Assembly: GCA_910588245.1 (NCBI GenBank)
Contig: CAJUQP010000002.1
Span: forward strand, 62,001-126,000
Direction of reading: 5' to 3'
Length of the DNA stretch: 64,000 bases
DNA from: an uncultured Muribaculaceae bacterium
GTDB lineage: Bacteria > Bacteroidota > Bacteroidia > Bacteroidales > Muribaculaceae
Part shown: piece after piece, positions 1 through 7,553 of the stretch
How positions within the stretch are numbered: position 1 is the first letter of the stretch
Layout: each line of letters begins with the position of its first letter
Program-made: the position numbers and the translations under genes
Notes under the pieces: model-generated
The model's database searches: none
What the model saw: the letters and a program-made list of their open reading frames with translations, nothing else
What the model was told of the DNA's origin: nothing

Positions 1-292
1 CTATATTGGCCACCTTGTTGAAGTGGCCGTCGTCGATGGTCTGCATGGAATGCAGTATTCGCCGCTGCACGGGCTTTAGTCCGTCTTCAATGTGGGGCAC
101 CGCACGCTCGAGTATCACGTAGCTGGCATATTCAAGATACCAGTTGCGGAACATCCCGGAAAGAATTGTCTTCTTGCCCGGAGGTTCAGCCTGACGCACG
201 GCAGATGCCTCGGACGCCATTTCGGTAGTGTCGTTCTCGAGGGGGTGGTCCTCTATGGGGTTTTCGTCAATTATGTCTTTCTCTTCGGCCAT
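1..292 (-). CDS. parC: DNA topoisomerase IV subunit A, 5' end only (runs off the window)
   Basis: This is the first 97 codons of a type II topoisomerase A subunit, cut by the left edge of the window. Topoisomerase IV decatenates daughter chromosomes, with the A subunit breaking and rejoining DNA. After a short acidic, variable N-terminus, the frame reads YASYVILERAVPHIEDGLKP and then VQRRILHSM, the conserved start of the breakage-rejoining domain. The wording (YASYVILERAVP, rather than the YSMSVIVSRALPD usual for GyrA) fits the Bacteroidetes ParC branch. The catalytic Tyr lies outside the window. The start is the ATG read on the minus strand at 292-290, about 18 nt below the predicted transcription start of the promoter at 317-348. 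Confidence 0.88.
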   Translation of the reverse strand, partial: MAEEKDIIDENPIEDHPLENDTTEMASEASAVRQAEPPGKKTILSGMFRNWYLEYASYVILERAVPHIEDGLKPVQRRILHSMQTIDDGHFNKVANI

Positions 293-316
293 GATGCTAA
301 GGAGTGGAATTTGCCG

Positions 317-348
317 TAAAATTAGCAAAAAAACGCCTCAAATACAAA
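317..348 (-). promoter_or_regulatory. Bacteroidetes-type promoter for parC
   Basis: On the minus strand TTTG (348-345) is followed by a 20-nt spacer and TAATTTTA (324-317). This matches the Bacteroides sigma-ABfr pattern TTTG-N19-21-TAnnTTTG except for the last base. It places transcription initiation just ahead of the parC ATG at 292, so parC need not depend on the thioredoxin-like gene upstream. Confidence 0.55.
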
Positions 349-364
349 CCGAAGACCGAAAAAA

Positions 365-1165
365 TCATTCCGCGGGGTCGAGTTCTGACATTATGTGTGG
401 CAATGTCGTGTCTTTGAGTATCACTGTCTTGTCGCGGTCGAGCAGATATAGGGTAGGCATGGTGGTGAGAATGTATATGTCTTCGTCCTGTACCGGATCT
501 GCGGCGAATCCTACAGTCCATTCCGCGGGAAGCGATGACGCCGACGCTTCCCAGAGCATGCGGTCGTATTCGGCGTCGATCGCCACTATGCGTATTGGCT
601 CGGGGAACTCGGTGCGCATTATCTTGTCGAATGTCTCGTGGCAGTGGTTGCAGTCCGGATCATAGAATATAAGCAGTATCCGTCGGTCGGTGGGAAGCCC
701 GTGCAGTGTGCCGGAGGTGCCGTCACGATTGTCGAAAGCGAAATCGGCGGCTTTCGTGCCTGGCCTGTTTTTCCGTGCCATCTCAAAGAGGAATCCTATC
801 CTTTCTTTTTCTGAGCGGTTGAGCACCGGAAGCCGTAGGGCTTCCTCAAGGAATGGGATGAGCTTTGAGTCGTCATGTTGCGGTGAATCCGGGTCGCCGT
901 AAGCTTTCTCAGCCATGTCGAGACATGTGTGGAAACTTACGGAGTCTGTCGTGGCCTGCCTCATGATCTTATACGCGGCGTTTGTGTGGTCTATGTCGCC
1001 GAACTCAGATATGCGTTCCGTAAGGTATCTGATCGCATCGGCGCAGCTGATCTCATCGTCGTGGGTGGCATATGAGGCCCGGTACGACGGAAAAGCTGCC
1101 GGGGCGAGTCTTGTCAGGGTTATTGATATTATTATGACAAAAGATATGTGTGTCCTGCGGGTCAT
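365..1165 (-). CDS. Exported thioredoxin-like protein (DUF5106-type N-terminus plus redoxin fold)
   Basis: This 266-residue protein starts with a signal sequence (basic MTRRT, hydrophobic stretch to about residue 23), so it probably works in the periplasm. The N-terminal half (about 30-130) is helical and resembles the domain found ahead of thioredoxin folds in many Bacteroidetes proteins (DUF5106). The C-terminal half has a redox-active CxxC (Cys172-Asn-His-Cys175, in YDPDCNHCHE) and a likely cis-Pro in TTMPTLYL. These suggest a TlpA/ResA-like thiol-disulfide oxidoreductase; the substrate is unknown. It lies 72 bp upstream of parC on the same strand, but parC has its own promoter. Family assignment is by pattern recall. 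Confidence 0.75.
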   Translation of the reverse strand: MTRRTHISFVIIISITLTRLAPAAFPSYRASYATHDDEISCADAIRYLTERISEFGDIDHTNAAYKIMRQATTDSVSFHTCLDMAEKAYGDPDSPQHDDSKLIPFLEEALRLPVLNRSEKERIGFLFEMARKNRPGTKAADFAFDNRDGTSGTLHGLPTDRRILLIFYDPDCNHCHETFDKIMRTEFPEPIRIVAIDAEYDRMLWEASASSLPAEWTVGFAADPVQDEDIYILTTMPTLYLLDRDKTVILKDTTLPHIMSELDPAE

Positions 1166-1285
1166 TTCTGTTTCTTTCCTTTGTTTTGGTTTGGTGGCTT
1201 TTCTTTAATAACGCCGGAGTCTGCGGAATCTTTCGGAAGAGGGTGGTATTTCCATATGAAAATACTCCGGCAGGGGGTGTCGGGG

Positions 1286-2203
1286 TCAGATGCTGCTCAG
1301 AATCCTGTGGTTGGCGGAGTCTATCACGCTGCTGTTGATGGCGCTGAGATAGATTTTAGTGGTCGTTTCGGATTCATGGCCGAGAGCCTCGCTGATAACG
1401 TTTATAGGGATGTTGAGGTTTCTTGCGAGAGTCGCCCATGAGTGGCGCGCCATATACATCGACAGAGGCAGTGATGTGCCAGCCTGTCGGCCTATCTCCT
1501 TGAGATGGCGGTTTATCACGTGTGATCTCGACAGATATTCATTGTGCCCGTTCGCGCCTTCCTTGGTGATTATGGGCAGGAGGTATATGGAATTGCTCGG
1601 AGCCGGATAGCGCGCGATAAGTTCGGCAAGTTCTTTCTCCACGCGCAGCACGATCTTCTGGCCGGTCTTTCTGCGGCGGTAGGTTATGAATCCGTCGGCC
1701 ATATCTGTCTTGCGGAGGTAGGCCATGTCGATGAACGACATTCCGCGTGTATAGAATGAGAACAAGAACATATCACGTGAAAAAGCCATGAATTTAGTGA
1801 GCGGAAGTTGTCTTATTCGTGATATTGTCTCCTTGTCGATGGCTCGTTTCATGGTTTTGGGGATTCCGGTGTAGACGAGTGCGAAGGGGGGAATGGAGGG
1901 CGGCTCCACGAGTCCCATGTTGACGGCTCTGTTGAATGTCGCCCTGAAGATCCGCATGTAGAAGGAGGAAGTGTTGCGCGACACTCCGGTTTTTTTGAGA
2001 TACATCTCGTAGTCGATGGCGAGGGCGGCGTTTATTTCATTGAAATATAGGTCGATGCCTGCTGTGAATCTACGGAGTGAATTGAGGGTTGACACATACG
2101 ATTCCGCGGTGCGCATCCTGTTTCGTTCGAGATGGTCGGCGATTCTTTTTTCCATGAATCTGAAGAAAGAGGGGGAGTCTTTTTTTTCCATAGCGTTTTT
2201 CAA
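1286..2203 (-). CDS. Tyrosine-type site-specific recombinase (integrase/invertase)
   Basis: A 305-residue recombinase with an N-terminal SAM-like core-binding domain (about 10-105) and a C-terminal catalytic domain. Catalytic positions can be read: Arg153 (YTRGMSF), Lys179 (YRRRKTGQ), Arg253-His254 (MARHSWA), His276 (ALGHES) and nucleophile Tyr285 (KIYLS). The first His of the HxxR box is Ser248, which I recall as usual for this Bacteroidetes branch. Such enzymes integrate mobile elements or flip promoter segments. The gene lies about 100 bp from the 3' end of tRNA-Leu, a classical integration site, but no other element genes flank it. An 8-A run just after the second Met (2187-2180) lets a different frame continue upstream to 2291, so a longer shifted product cannot be excluded. 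Confidence 0.9.
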   Translation of the reverse strand: MKNAMEKKDSPSFFRFMEKRIADHLERNRMRTAESYVSTLNSLRRFTAGIDLYFNEINAALAIDYEMYLKKTGVSRNTSSFYMRIFRATFNRAVNMGLVEPPSIPPFALVYTGIPKTMKRAIDKETISRIRQLPLTKFMAFSRDMFLFSFYTRGMSFIDMAYLRKTDMADGFITYRRRKTGQKIVLRVEKELAELIARYPAPSNSIYLLPIITKEGANGHNEYLSRSHVINRHLKEIGRQAGTSLPLSMYMARHSWATLARNLNIPINVISEALGHESETTTKIYLSAINSSVIDSANHRILSSI

Positions 2204-2277
2204 GAAAAACGTTGGCCATCAGAGAGTCCATCTCTCTGTAATATAGTAGACTCCGGCAAGCGGGTCGTGGAAATAGA

Positions 2278-2301
2278 AAGACCGGCTTCAAAACCGGTCT
2301 T
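2278..2301 (-). terminator. Hairpin terminator downstream of tRNA-Leu
   Basis: Eight-bp arms (2278-2285 and 2294-2301) with an 8-nt loop start 6 nt beyond the tRNA 3' end on the minus strand and are followed by a broken T-rich stretch (TTTCTATTT). It fits an intrinsic terminator that separates the tRNA transcript from the recombinase gene. Confidence 0.6.
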
Positions 2302-2306
2302 CAGAG

Positions 2307-2387
2307 TGCGCACGAAGGGACTCGAACCCCCACGTCGTGAGACACCAGATCCTAAGTCTGGCGCGGCTACCATTACGCCACGTGCGC
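2307..2387 (-). tRNA. tRNA-Leu (anticodon UAG)
   Basis: The minus strand folds as a class II tRNA of 81 nt. The acceptor stem is GCGCACG/CGTGCGC. The anticodon stem CCAGA/TCTGG holds the loop CTTAGGA (anticodon UAG, reading CUA). There is an extended variable arm and a T arm with GGTTCGAGTCC. The discriminator is A and CCA is not encoded. A near-consensus promoter lies just upstream and a hairpin terminator just downstream. Its 3' end faces the recombinase gene. Confidence 0.95.
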
Positions 2388-2398
2388 GTTTTCGGATG

Positions 2399-2430
2399 CA
2401 AAGTTAATACTTTGACTTCAACTGTGCAAG
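2399..2430 (-). promoter_or_regulatory. Promoter for tRNA-Leu
   Basis: On the minus strand CTTG (2430-2427), a 20-nt spacer and TAACTTTG (2406-2399) form a near-consensus Bacteroidetes promoter ending 12 bp ahead of the tRNA 5' end. Confidence 0.7.
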
Positions 2431-2492
2431 CGATCGGGCGTTTTTTGTTTGTCCCGGATTAGTAAGTGTGCTGCTTCGATGGCCTGGTGTGC

Positions 2493-3176
2493 CTACCATT
2501 CGTAGGATATCATCGCTCCGAGGCTGTTGAGGGTGATGTTGCGTTCCCAGCTGCTCCAGTAGTTGGAGGTGAGCAGTTTGTAGGTCACGCCTAAATTGAC
2601 AGCTTGTTTCGGGTTGTTGGCATTCGTGGGTATGCGTATGCCGACGGCCGGGCGCAGATAGAAGTACTGCTGGTTGGTGAGATATCCTCCTCCGATCTCG
2701 ATATAGTCCCGGCTCAGCAGAAATGAGCATCCTATCTTCAGGTCGATGAAGAAAGATGCCGAATCGGCTCCCCCTATGTTGAAGCGGAAATCGGAGAAGA
2801 TCGGAAGCATGGCGGCGGAAGTGGTCGAGGAATGGTTGTGGTCGAACCCGTTGTAGGAGTCGCCCCATTCACCCCAGTGCTCGTTTTTGTGGGCGAACAG
2901 CACATCGACGCCGATGCCTACGCCCATGTAGAACCAGTCGGCATAACGGAATCCCTGCGATGTTGATATTTCGAGGAAATCTGCGTCATACGATCCGAAG
3001 GTCTTGCTGTAGCCGGCTTCGAGAAATCCTTTATAGTTGAACGATCCCGACAGGGCAGGGGAGATCAGTCTTGGAATCTGATTGGCTATCTCATAGTACT
3101 GGGCATTGGCCTGCGCCGTGGTGAATATCATCGCCAGAGCCGCAAATGCCATCTTTATCATATGCGGAATTTTCAT
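2493..3176 (-). CDS. Outer-membrane beta-barrel protein, function unknown
   Basis: The frame is open upstream to 3251, but the ATG at 3176 gives a compact signal peptide (MKIPHMIKMAFAALAMIF... cleaved after ANA), so I use it. The mature protein of about 200 residues has alternating polar/aromatic strands (for example YKGFLEAGYSKTF, FYMGVGIGVDVLF, FYLRPAVGIRI) and ends in an aromatic residue (SYEW), typical of small outer-membrane barrels. A His/Asn/Ser-rich loop occurs near the middle. No enzymatic motif is visible. It stands alone, downstream of nothing on its strand, and transcription probably stops before the tRNA gene. The role is unknown. Confidence 0.75.
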   Translation of the reverse strand: MKIPHMIKMAFAALAMIFTTAQANAQYYEIANQIPRLISPALSGSFNYKGFLEAGYSKTFGSYDADFLEISTSQGFRYADWFYMGVGIGVDVLFAHKNEHWGEWGDSYNGFDHNHSSTTSAAMLPIFSDFRFNIGGADSASFFIDLKIGCSFLLSRDYIEIGGGYLTNQQYFYLRPAVGIRIPTNANNPKQAVNLGVTYKLLTSNYWSSWERNITLNSLGAMISYEW

Positions 3177-3377
3177 AGTTATGCGTTTAGTGAATTCCTG
3201 AAGCGTTGTATCCATTCGCTTCATTATGAATAACGCGTCAGATCCATTCATAGTTTATTATCAGAGCAATAAGATATAATTTAAGAATTATGGAATAATA
3301 CCGCTTCTTTCAGTGCGGTTTCCCCGGCCGCTCACGATGCACGAAACGAGCATTATCCGGCCTATTCTCAAACCTTT

Positions 3378-3409
3378 CTTGCAGATTAGAAAGTTATGTA
3401 TTAAATTTG
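3378..3409 (+). promoter_or_regulatory. Promoter for the TPR/HTH regulator gene
   Basis: CTTG (3378-3381), 20-nt spacer, and TAAATTTG (3402-3409), a full match to TAnnTTTG. The ATG at 3433 lies 23 nt beyond the -7 box. Confidence 0.65.
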
Positions 3410-3432
3410 CATAGTAAATTCCTTTCTGTCCT

Positions 3433-5082
3433 ATGAGATACCTGCATCTGATACCATATACTGTCTTTTGGGTCGTGCTCCTGATGATATCATGCACTCC
3501 ATCACCCCAGCGGGTTGCCCTCGACCGTGCCGAGTCTATTATCGATACGTGTCCCGACTCTGTCCTTGTCATCCTCGACTCAATCAATAATCCGTTTGTG
3601 GAGGATAAAGACAAGATGCTGATGAGTCTGCTGCGGTTGCAGGCTAATGACAGATTATATCATGCGCCATCATCCGATTCCACAATAAAGGTTCTTCTAA
3701 AGTATTATATTGAGGAAGGACATGAGAGACGTCTGCATCCTGTCGTGCTGTATTATGCCGGTCGCGTCTATTGCGAGCTGAATCAGTCGCCGCTTGCTCT
3801 TGAGTATTTTAAGAAGTCGCTATCTTTGACAAATGAGGAGGATATTGACCTCCGGAGCCGTATACATGCTCAGATGGCAGGTATCTTCCTGCACAATCAT
3901 ATGTATTTGCATGCGATAAACCATGTAAAAAAGGAGCTTGAGCTGGAGGGTTGCGGCGATGACACTGTAAGGGTAATCAATACAAAGCTACTGCTGTCGT
4001 TTTCTTATAGCATAGCCGGCTATACGGATAGTGCCAGGATGGTATATGACGATATCGAAAAGATGATGCCTTTGATTCATGATTCCATAACGCAAGCTGT
4101 GTACGCTTCCCAGAAAGCCAACTTTCTTCTTGAGACAGGTAATCCGGAGGAAGCGAAAGCTCTCCTTTCCACGACTCCGTCGGTCGATGACAAGGCTTCC
4201 TGGTTGTCACGCTCTCTGATCCGTAATAAGGTGGATTGGGAAAACAATAATACTGATTCGATAAGAAATCATTCGTTGGAATTGCTCACATCCTCTGATA
4301 TGCATGCGAGACGTCAGGCATTGGTGAAACTTGCGAGGATATCTCTCAATGAAGGAAATGTGGCAGAGGCTGCAAGTTTTACCGAACGTCTTATCGTGGT
4401 GTCTGATTCAATCGCTCTGAAGGACTCGAGGATGTTTGTGGCGGAAGTGGAGAAGATGCTTGGATTCTCCGAACTTGAGAACCGTAATTCAAGACTTGAA
4501 GCCGAAAATCTCGAAAGGCTTTATTCTCTCATCAGCATATCTGTAATTGCATTGCTTATGGTGATCATATTCATGATAAAAATCTCTAAGAAGAGGGAGG
4601 AAAGTAAAATCCTTTCCCAGAAGCTGGCAATTGCCCAACATAACATGGCCGCGACGACCGACAGGATGAGCAGAGAGATTGTGCGGCTGCGGAATGAGAA
4701 AGGTTCTCTTGAAAATGATATCCGTCAATCCGAGAAAGAGAGGACTGTGATGCAGAAGGTCGGCTTAAGTGAGATAACCGAGGTGTTTATGTCTGAGAGC
4801 AGAGGAAAGAGATGTGGAATAACCCAGGATCATTTCTCCATATTGGAGGCATCATTACTTGTAAACCGTCTGGAAGCCATGGCTTTCCTTCTTGGGCAGA
4901 ATCTTTCGCAACGCAACTACAGGGATTCGATGATGATACTTATTGGGCTCCCTCTTAAGTCATGTGCATTGATATTGGATACGTCGGAATCTTCCTTGTC
5001 AAATTCAAGAAGAAGGTTGTTCAGGAAGCTTGACGATAACAAAGGATGTTCGGGATGGAGTGAATTTCTAAATAAAATGTAA
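3433..5082 (+). CDS. Membrane-anchored TPR protein with cytoplasmic coiled coil and HTH-like C-terminus
   Basis: 549 residues. The N-terminus is hydrophobic and ends in MISC, a plausible lipoprotein cleavage site. Residues about 30-355 are helical repeats of TPR type (pairs such as PVVLYYAGRVYCELNQSP and ALEYFKKSLSL). A transmembrane helix spans about 363-381 (SLISISVIALLMVIIFMI), followed by a coiled coil (about 390-440). The last 45 residues (SCALILDTSESSLSNSRRRL) look like a helix-turn-helix ending in FRKL. The topology suggests a one-component regulator that senses something in the periplasm and acts on DNA. It is transcribed toward the barrel/C39-transporter pair, and the two direct repeats in the gap are candidate binding sites. 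Base composition is clearly AT-richer than in that pair. Known Bacteroidetes TPR regulators have this layout; the ligand is unknown. Confidence 0.7.
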   Translation: MRYLHLIPYTVFWVVLLMISCTPSPQRVALDRAESIIDTCPDSVLVILDSINNPFVEDKDKMLMSLLRLQANDRLYHAPSSDSTIKVLLKYYIEEGHERRLHPVVLYYAGRVYCELNQSPLALEYFKKSLSLTNEEDIDLRSRIHAQMAGIFLHNHMYLHAINHVKKELELEGCGDDTVRVINTKLLLSFSYSIAGYTDSARMVYDDIEKMMPLIHDSITQAVYASQKANFLLETGNPEEAKALLSTTPSVDDKASWLSRSLIRNKVDWENNNTDSIRNHSLELLTSSDMHARRQALVKLARISLNEGNVAEAASFTERLIVVSDSIALKDSRMFVAEVEKMLGFSELENRNSRLEAENLERLYSLISISVIALLMVIIFMIKISKKREESKILSQKLAIAQHNMAATTDRMSREIVRLRNEKGSLENDIRQSEKERTVMQKVGLSEITEVFMSESRGKRCGITQDHFSILEASLLVNRLEAMAFLLGQNLSQRNYRDSMMILIGLPLKSCALILDTSESSLSNSRRRLFRKLDDNKGCSGWSEFLNKM

Positions 5083-5122
5083 TCGCTATAAATTGTTGAG
5101 CTGTATTTAGATACAATGAAAT

Positions 5123-5170
5123 AGTGAATTTTTGTTAATCATGTTTCCCGGTAAAGTGAATTTTTGTTAA
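5123..5170 (+). repeat. Two exact 16-bp direct repeats, candidate operator
   Basis: AGTGAATTTTTGTTAA occurs at 5123-5138 and again at 5155-5170, start-to-start distance 32 bp (about three helical turns). The second copy fills the space immediately before a TAAATTTG -7 box (5175-5182) where a -33 TTTG is lacking (GTAA at 5151-5154). This is the layout expected of an activator-dependent promoter for the downstream operon. The binding protein is inferred, not shown. Confidence 0.6.
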
Positions 5171-5174
5171 CCCA

Positions 5175-5182
5175 TAAATTTG
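5175..5182 (+). promoter_or_regulatory. -7 promoter element of the barrel/transporter operon
   Basis: TAAATTTG matches TAnnTTTG exactly. No TTTG lies 19-21 nt upstream. The 218 nt between it and the ATG at 5400 would be a long leader, which also holds a 49-codon open frame. Confidence 0.45.
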
Positions 5183-5230
5183 CACATTATAAGCGAAAAT
5201 CTTTAGTTTGCAGTCGAATTTACAACTAAA

Positions 5231-5380
5231 ATGAATTCGCCATGGATCGTGATATGTAATTTTATTGCATATAAACAAGTATCACAGGCAATAAGCCGGT
5301 TTACCGTGCCGTTATCAGGGCAAAGGATGTCCACACGTCGGGGACTGCCGGTGCGGGATCTCACCGCCATATTGCCATAA
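5231..5380 (+). CDS. Possible 49-residue small protein ahead of the barrel gene (doubtful)
   Basis: An ATG opens a 49-codon frame (MNSPWIVICN... to ...RDLTAILP) that ends 19 nt before the barrel gene. It starts with a short hydrophobic run and is basic in the middle. It has no Gly-Gly leader, so it is not an obvious substrate of the C39 transporter. It could be a leader peptide or chance; there is no ribosome-site or codon evidence that decides. The rest of the 317-bp gap from 5083 to 5399 holds the direct repeats and the -7 box. Confidence 0.2.
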   Translation: MNSPWIVICNFIAYKQVSQAISRFTVPLSGQRMSTRRGLPVRDLTAILP

Positions 5381-5399
5381 ACCTTAAAACCCTGCCATC

Positions 5400-7523
5400 A
5401 TGAAGACAAGACTTACCTTCACAGCAACCGTATTCATACTTCTCCAGCTTTTGCTGTCTGAGTCCGCTTTGGCCCAGAACTCCCCGGCACAGACGCCAAC
5501 CGACACCGTGAAGGCCACGGCCCTCGATGAGGTCGTGGTGGAGGGGGTCACACGCGAGGCCATCACCGACGGGGTATCGTACGTGCCGTCGAGGAACGTC
5601 AGGAAACATTCGATGAATATCGGCGACATGCTTGCCCGCATGATGGTGGCCGGACTGGAAGCCAATCCCTTCGCGTTAAAGCCGGTGACCCTCTCCGGCA
5701 AGGATGTCGCGGTGTTCATCGACGGTGCCGAAGCCGAGGATTGGGAACTGAGGGCGATACGTCCCGGCGACGTGGCGAGGGTCAACTACCTTCAGTCCCC
5801 CTCCGATCCCAAATACCGGGGGAAGCAGTACGTGCTCGACATCATACTGCGCAAGTCCGACTACGGGGGATACGCCGTGATCGATGCCGGACAGGGATTC
5901 ATTTTTGACAGTGGCAACTACACCCTGCTGGGCAAGGTCACGCGTAAGAGATGGACTTTCCAGGGATATGCCAACGCATATTACAGGAATGAGGACGGCA
6001 TCGAATCGTCGGCAGAGACCGACTACCGCTTCTCCGACGGCAAGGTCGTGAAGAGAATCTCATCGGCGCAGGATAGCTACAGGAATCACGCCGCCTCGGG
6101 GGCATTCATGGCAAGATACAGCACGAAGAATTTCTACATGTCGTTATCTACCGGATACCGCCATGACAGGACACCGGAGGAGGACTCGCATCAGAAGCTG
6201 ACATACACCGGTGGAGGGGATAGTGACACGGAGGAGTCGGAGGCCTTCTCGGAAGCCTCGTCGAGGCAGTCGGCGGCATACCTGAAGTCGGTGTTCGAGT
6301 TCTATAACCTCCCGCACAATGCCTCGGTCTACGCCAAGGCCGGGGTGTCGTACAACCACAGCAACAGCTCCTCAACCTACACGGCCGGCGTCCTTTCCGA
6401 CCCGCTGCCCAACGGGGCGACGTCTGACGCCTGGTTCCCCTACGCGCGGCTCGACTACTCCCTGCCGGTTTTCGGTGGAGGAAGGCTCACGGCGGCCGCC
6501 TCATGGTCGTCGGAGATCTACCGCACACAGTACTGCGGCACCTACGGGTCGTTCCAGAAGCTCACCAACTCATACCTCTACCTGATCCTTTCCTACAGGC
6601 ACCGCCTGAACGCCGACTGGAACATCGCCGGATACGTGCAGAGCCCGATGAGCTTCCAGAAGGTCAACGACGCCCACACGAGGAGTAGCGCGACCGTCAA
6701 CGGGAACATCCGGGTCAACGGACGCGTCGGGAAGGAGCACTCACTGTCGGGCTACATGACACTGAGCCGTGGTATCCTCCCTCCCAGGTATTACAACGAC
6801 GTGCTGCGTCAGGACAACGAGATCGAGGGCACGAAGGGGAACGCCGACCTCAGGCCGGAGATATACGGTGACGCGGGGATCTCCCATTCCTGGATGCCCG
6901 GCAACGTCTTCTCCCTCTACACGTCGCTGGGCTGGGAGCTCATCCACGACGAGGTGGTGCCCTACTGGCACGAGGAGGGGAGGCTGATGGTCAACGACTG
7001 GGTCAACGGCGGCAACTACAACAAGCTCAGCCTGATAGTGTCACCGTCACTGTCGCTGGCTGGCGGTAACCTCAACATGCAGGCAAAATGCTATCTGGAG
7101 CGTGAGATGCACAGCGGCCACAGGAAGTTCGCGTTCTATTCCTTCAGCATATTTCCATACGTGTCATACAACCTGAACGACCATTTCTCCGTCTCCGGGA
7201 CTTACGCCACCCCGTGGGGCAAGGGATACATGAAGGGCGGGGAATCAGCCATCGGCAAGTTCAGCGACAGGCTCAACCTTTCCCTCACATACCACACTGG
7301 TGAACTCTTCCTGTCATGCGATTTCATGTCAATGCTCCACAAACATGGCTTCTACAAGTCGTACTACGAATCCCCGTCCTACAGCAACCACAGCTATCTG
7401 TCACGTCCCAGCGACGGATTCCATATCCGTCTCTCCCTGCGCTACACTCTCGACTTCGGCAAGAAAGTCCAGCAGGGGAATGACATCTGGTTCGACGGCA
7501 TGATAAAATCCGGTGTGCTCTGA
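5400..7523 (+). CDS. TonB-receptor-like outer-membrane beta-barrel protein
   Basis: 707 residues with a signal peptide (about 1-25, ending ALAQ). Residues about 40-150 read like a reduced receptor plug (ALDEVVVEG, LSGKDVAVFIDGAEAED, IRPGDVARVNYLQSP). The rest is a long series of amphipathic strands consistent with a 22-strand-type barrel of the OMP_b-brl family. There is no carboxypeptidase-like N-terminal domain and no SusD partner. It is followed after 30 bp by a C39-peptidase ABC transporter, so the pair probably forms an operon and may move a peptide across the outer membrane. The third codon positions are strongly G/C, unlike the gene upstream, suggesting separate ancestry. Confidence 0.75.
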   Translation: MKTRLTFTATVFILLQLLLSESALAQNSPAQTPTDTVKATALDEVVVEGVTREAITDGVSYVPSRNVRKHSMNIGDMLARMMVAGLEANPFALKPVTLSGKDVAVFIDGAEAEDWELRAIRPGDVARVNYLQSPSDPKYRGKQYVLDIILRKSDYGGYAVIDAGQGFIFDSGNYTLLGKVTRKRWTFQGYANAYYRNEDGIESSAETDYRFSDGKVVKRISSAQDSYRNHAASGAFMARYSTKNFYMSLSTGYRHDRTPEEDSHQKLTYTGGGDSDTEESEAFSEASSRQSAAYLKSVFEFYNLPHNASVYAKAGVSYNHSNSSSTYTAGVLSDPLPNGATSDAWFPYARLDYSLPVFGGGRLTAAASWSSEIYRTQYCGTYGSFQKLTNSYLYLILSYRHRLNADWNIAGYVQSPMSFQKVNDAHTRSSATVNGNIRVNGRVGKEHSLSGYMTLSRGILPPRYYNDVLRQDNEIEGTKGNADLRPEIYGDAGISHSWMPGNVFSLYTSLGWELIHDEVVPYWHEEGRLMVNDWVNGGNYNKLSLIVSPSLSLAGGNLNMQAKCYLEREMHSGHRKFAFYSFSIFPYVSYNLNDHFSVSGTYATPWGKGYMKGGESAIGKFSDRLNLSLTYHTGELFLSCDFMSMLHKHGFYKSYYESPSYSNHSYLSRPSDGFHIRLSLRYTLDFGKKVQQGNDIWFDGMIKSGVL

Positions 7524-7553
7524 CAGGATACGCAGCCTTTCCATCCTGAGACA

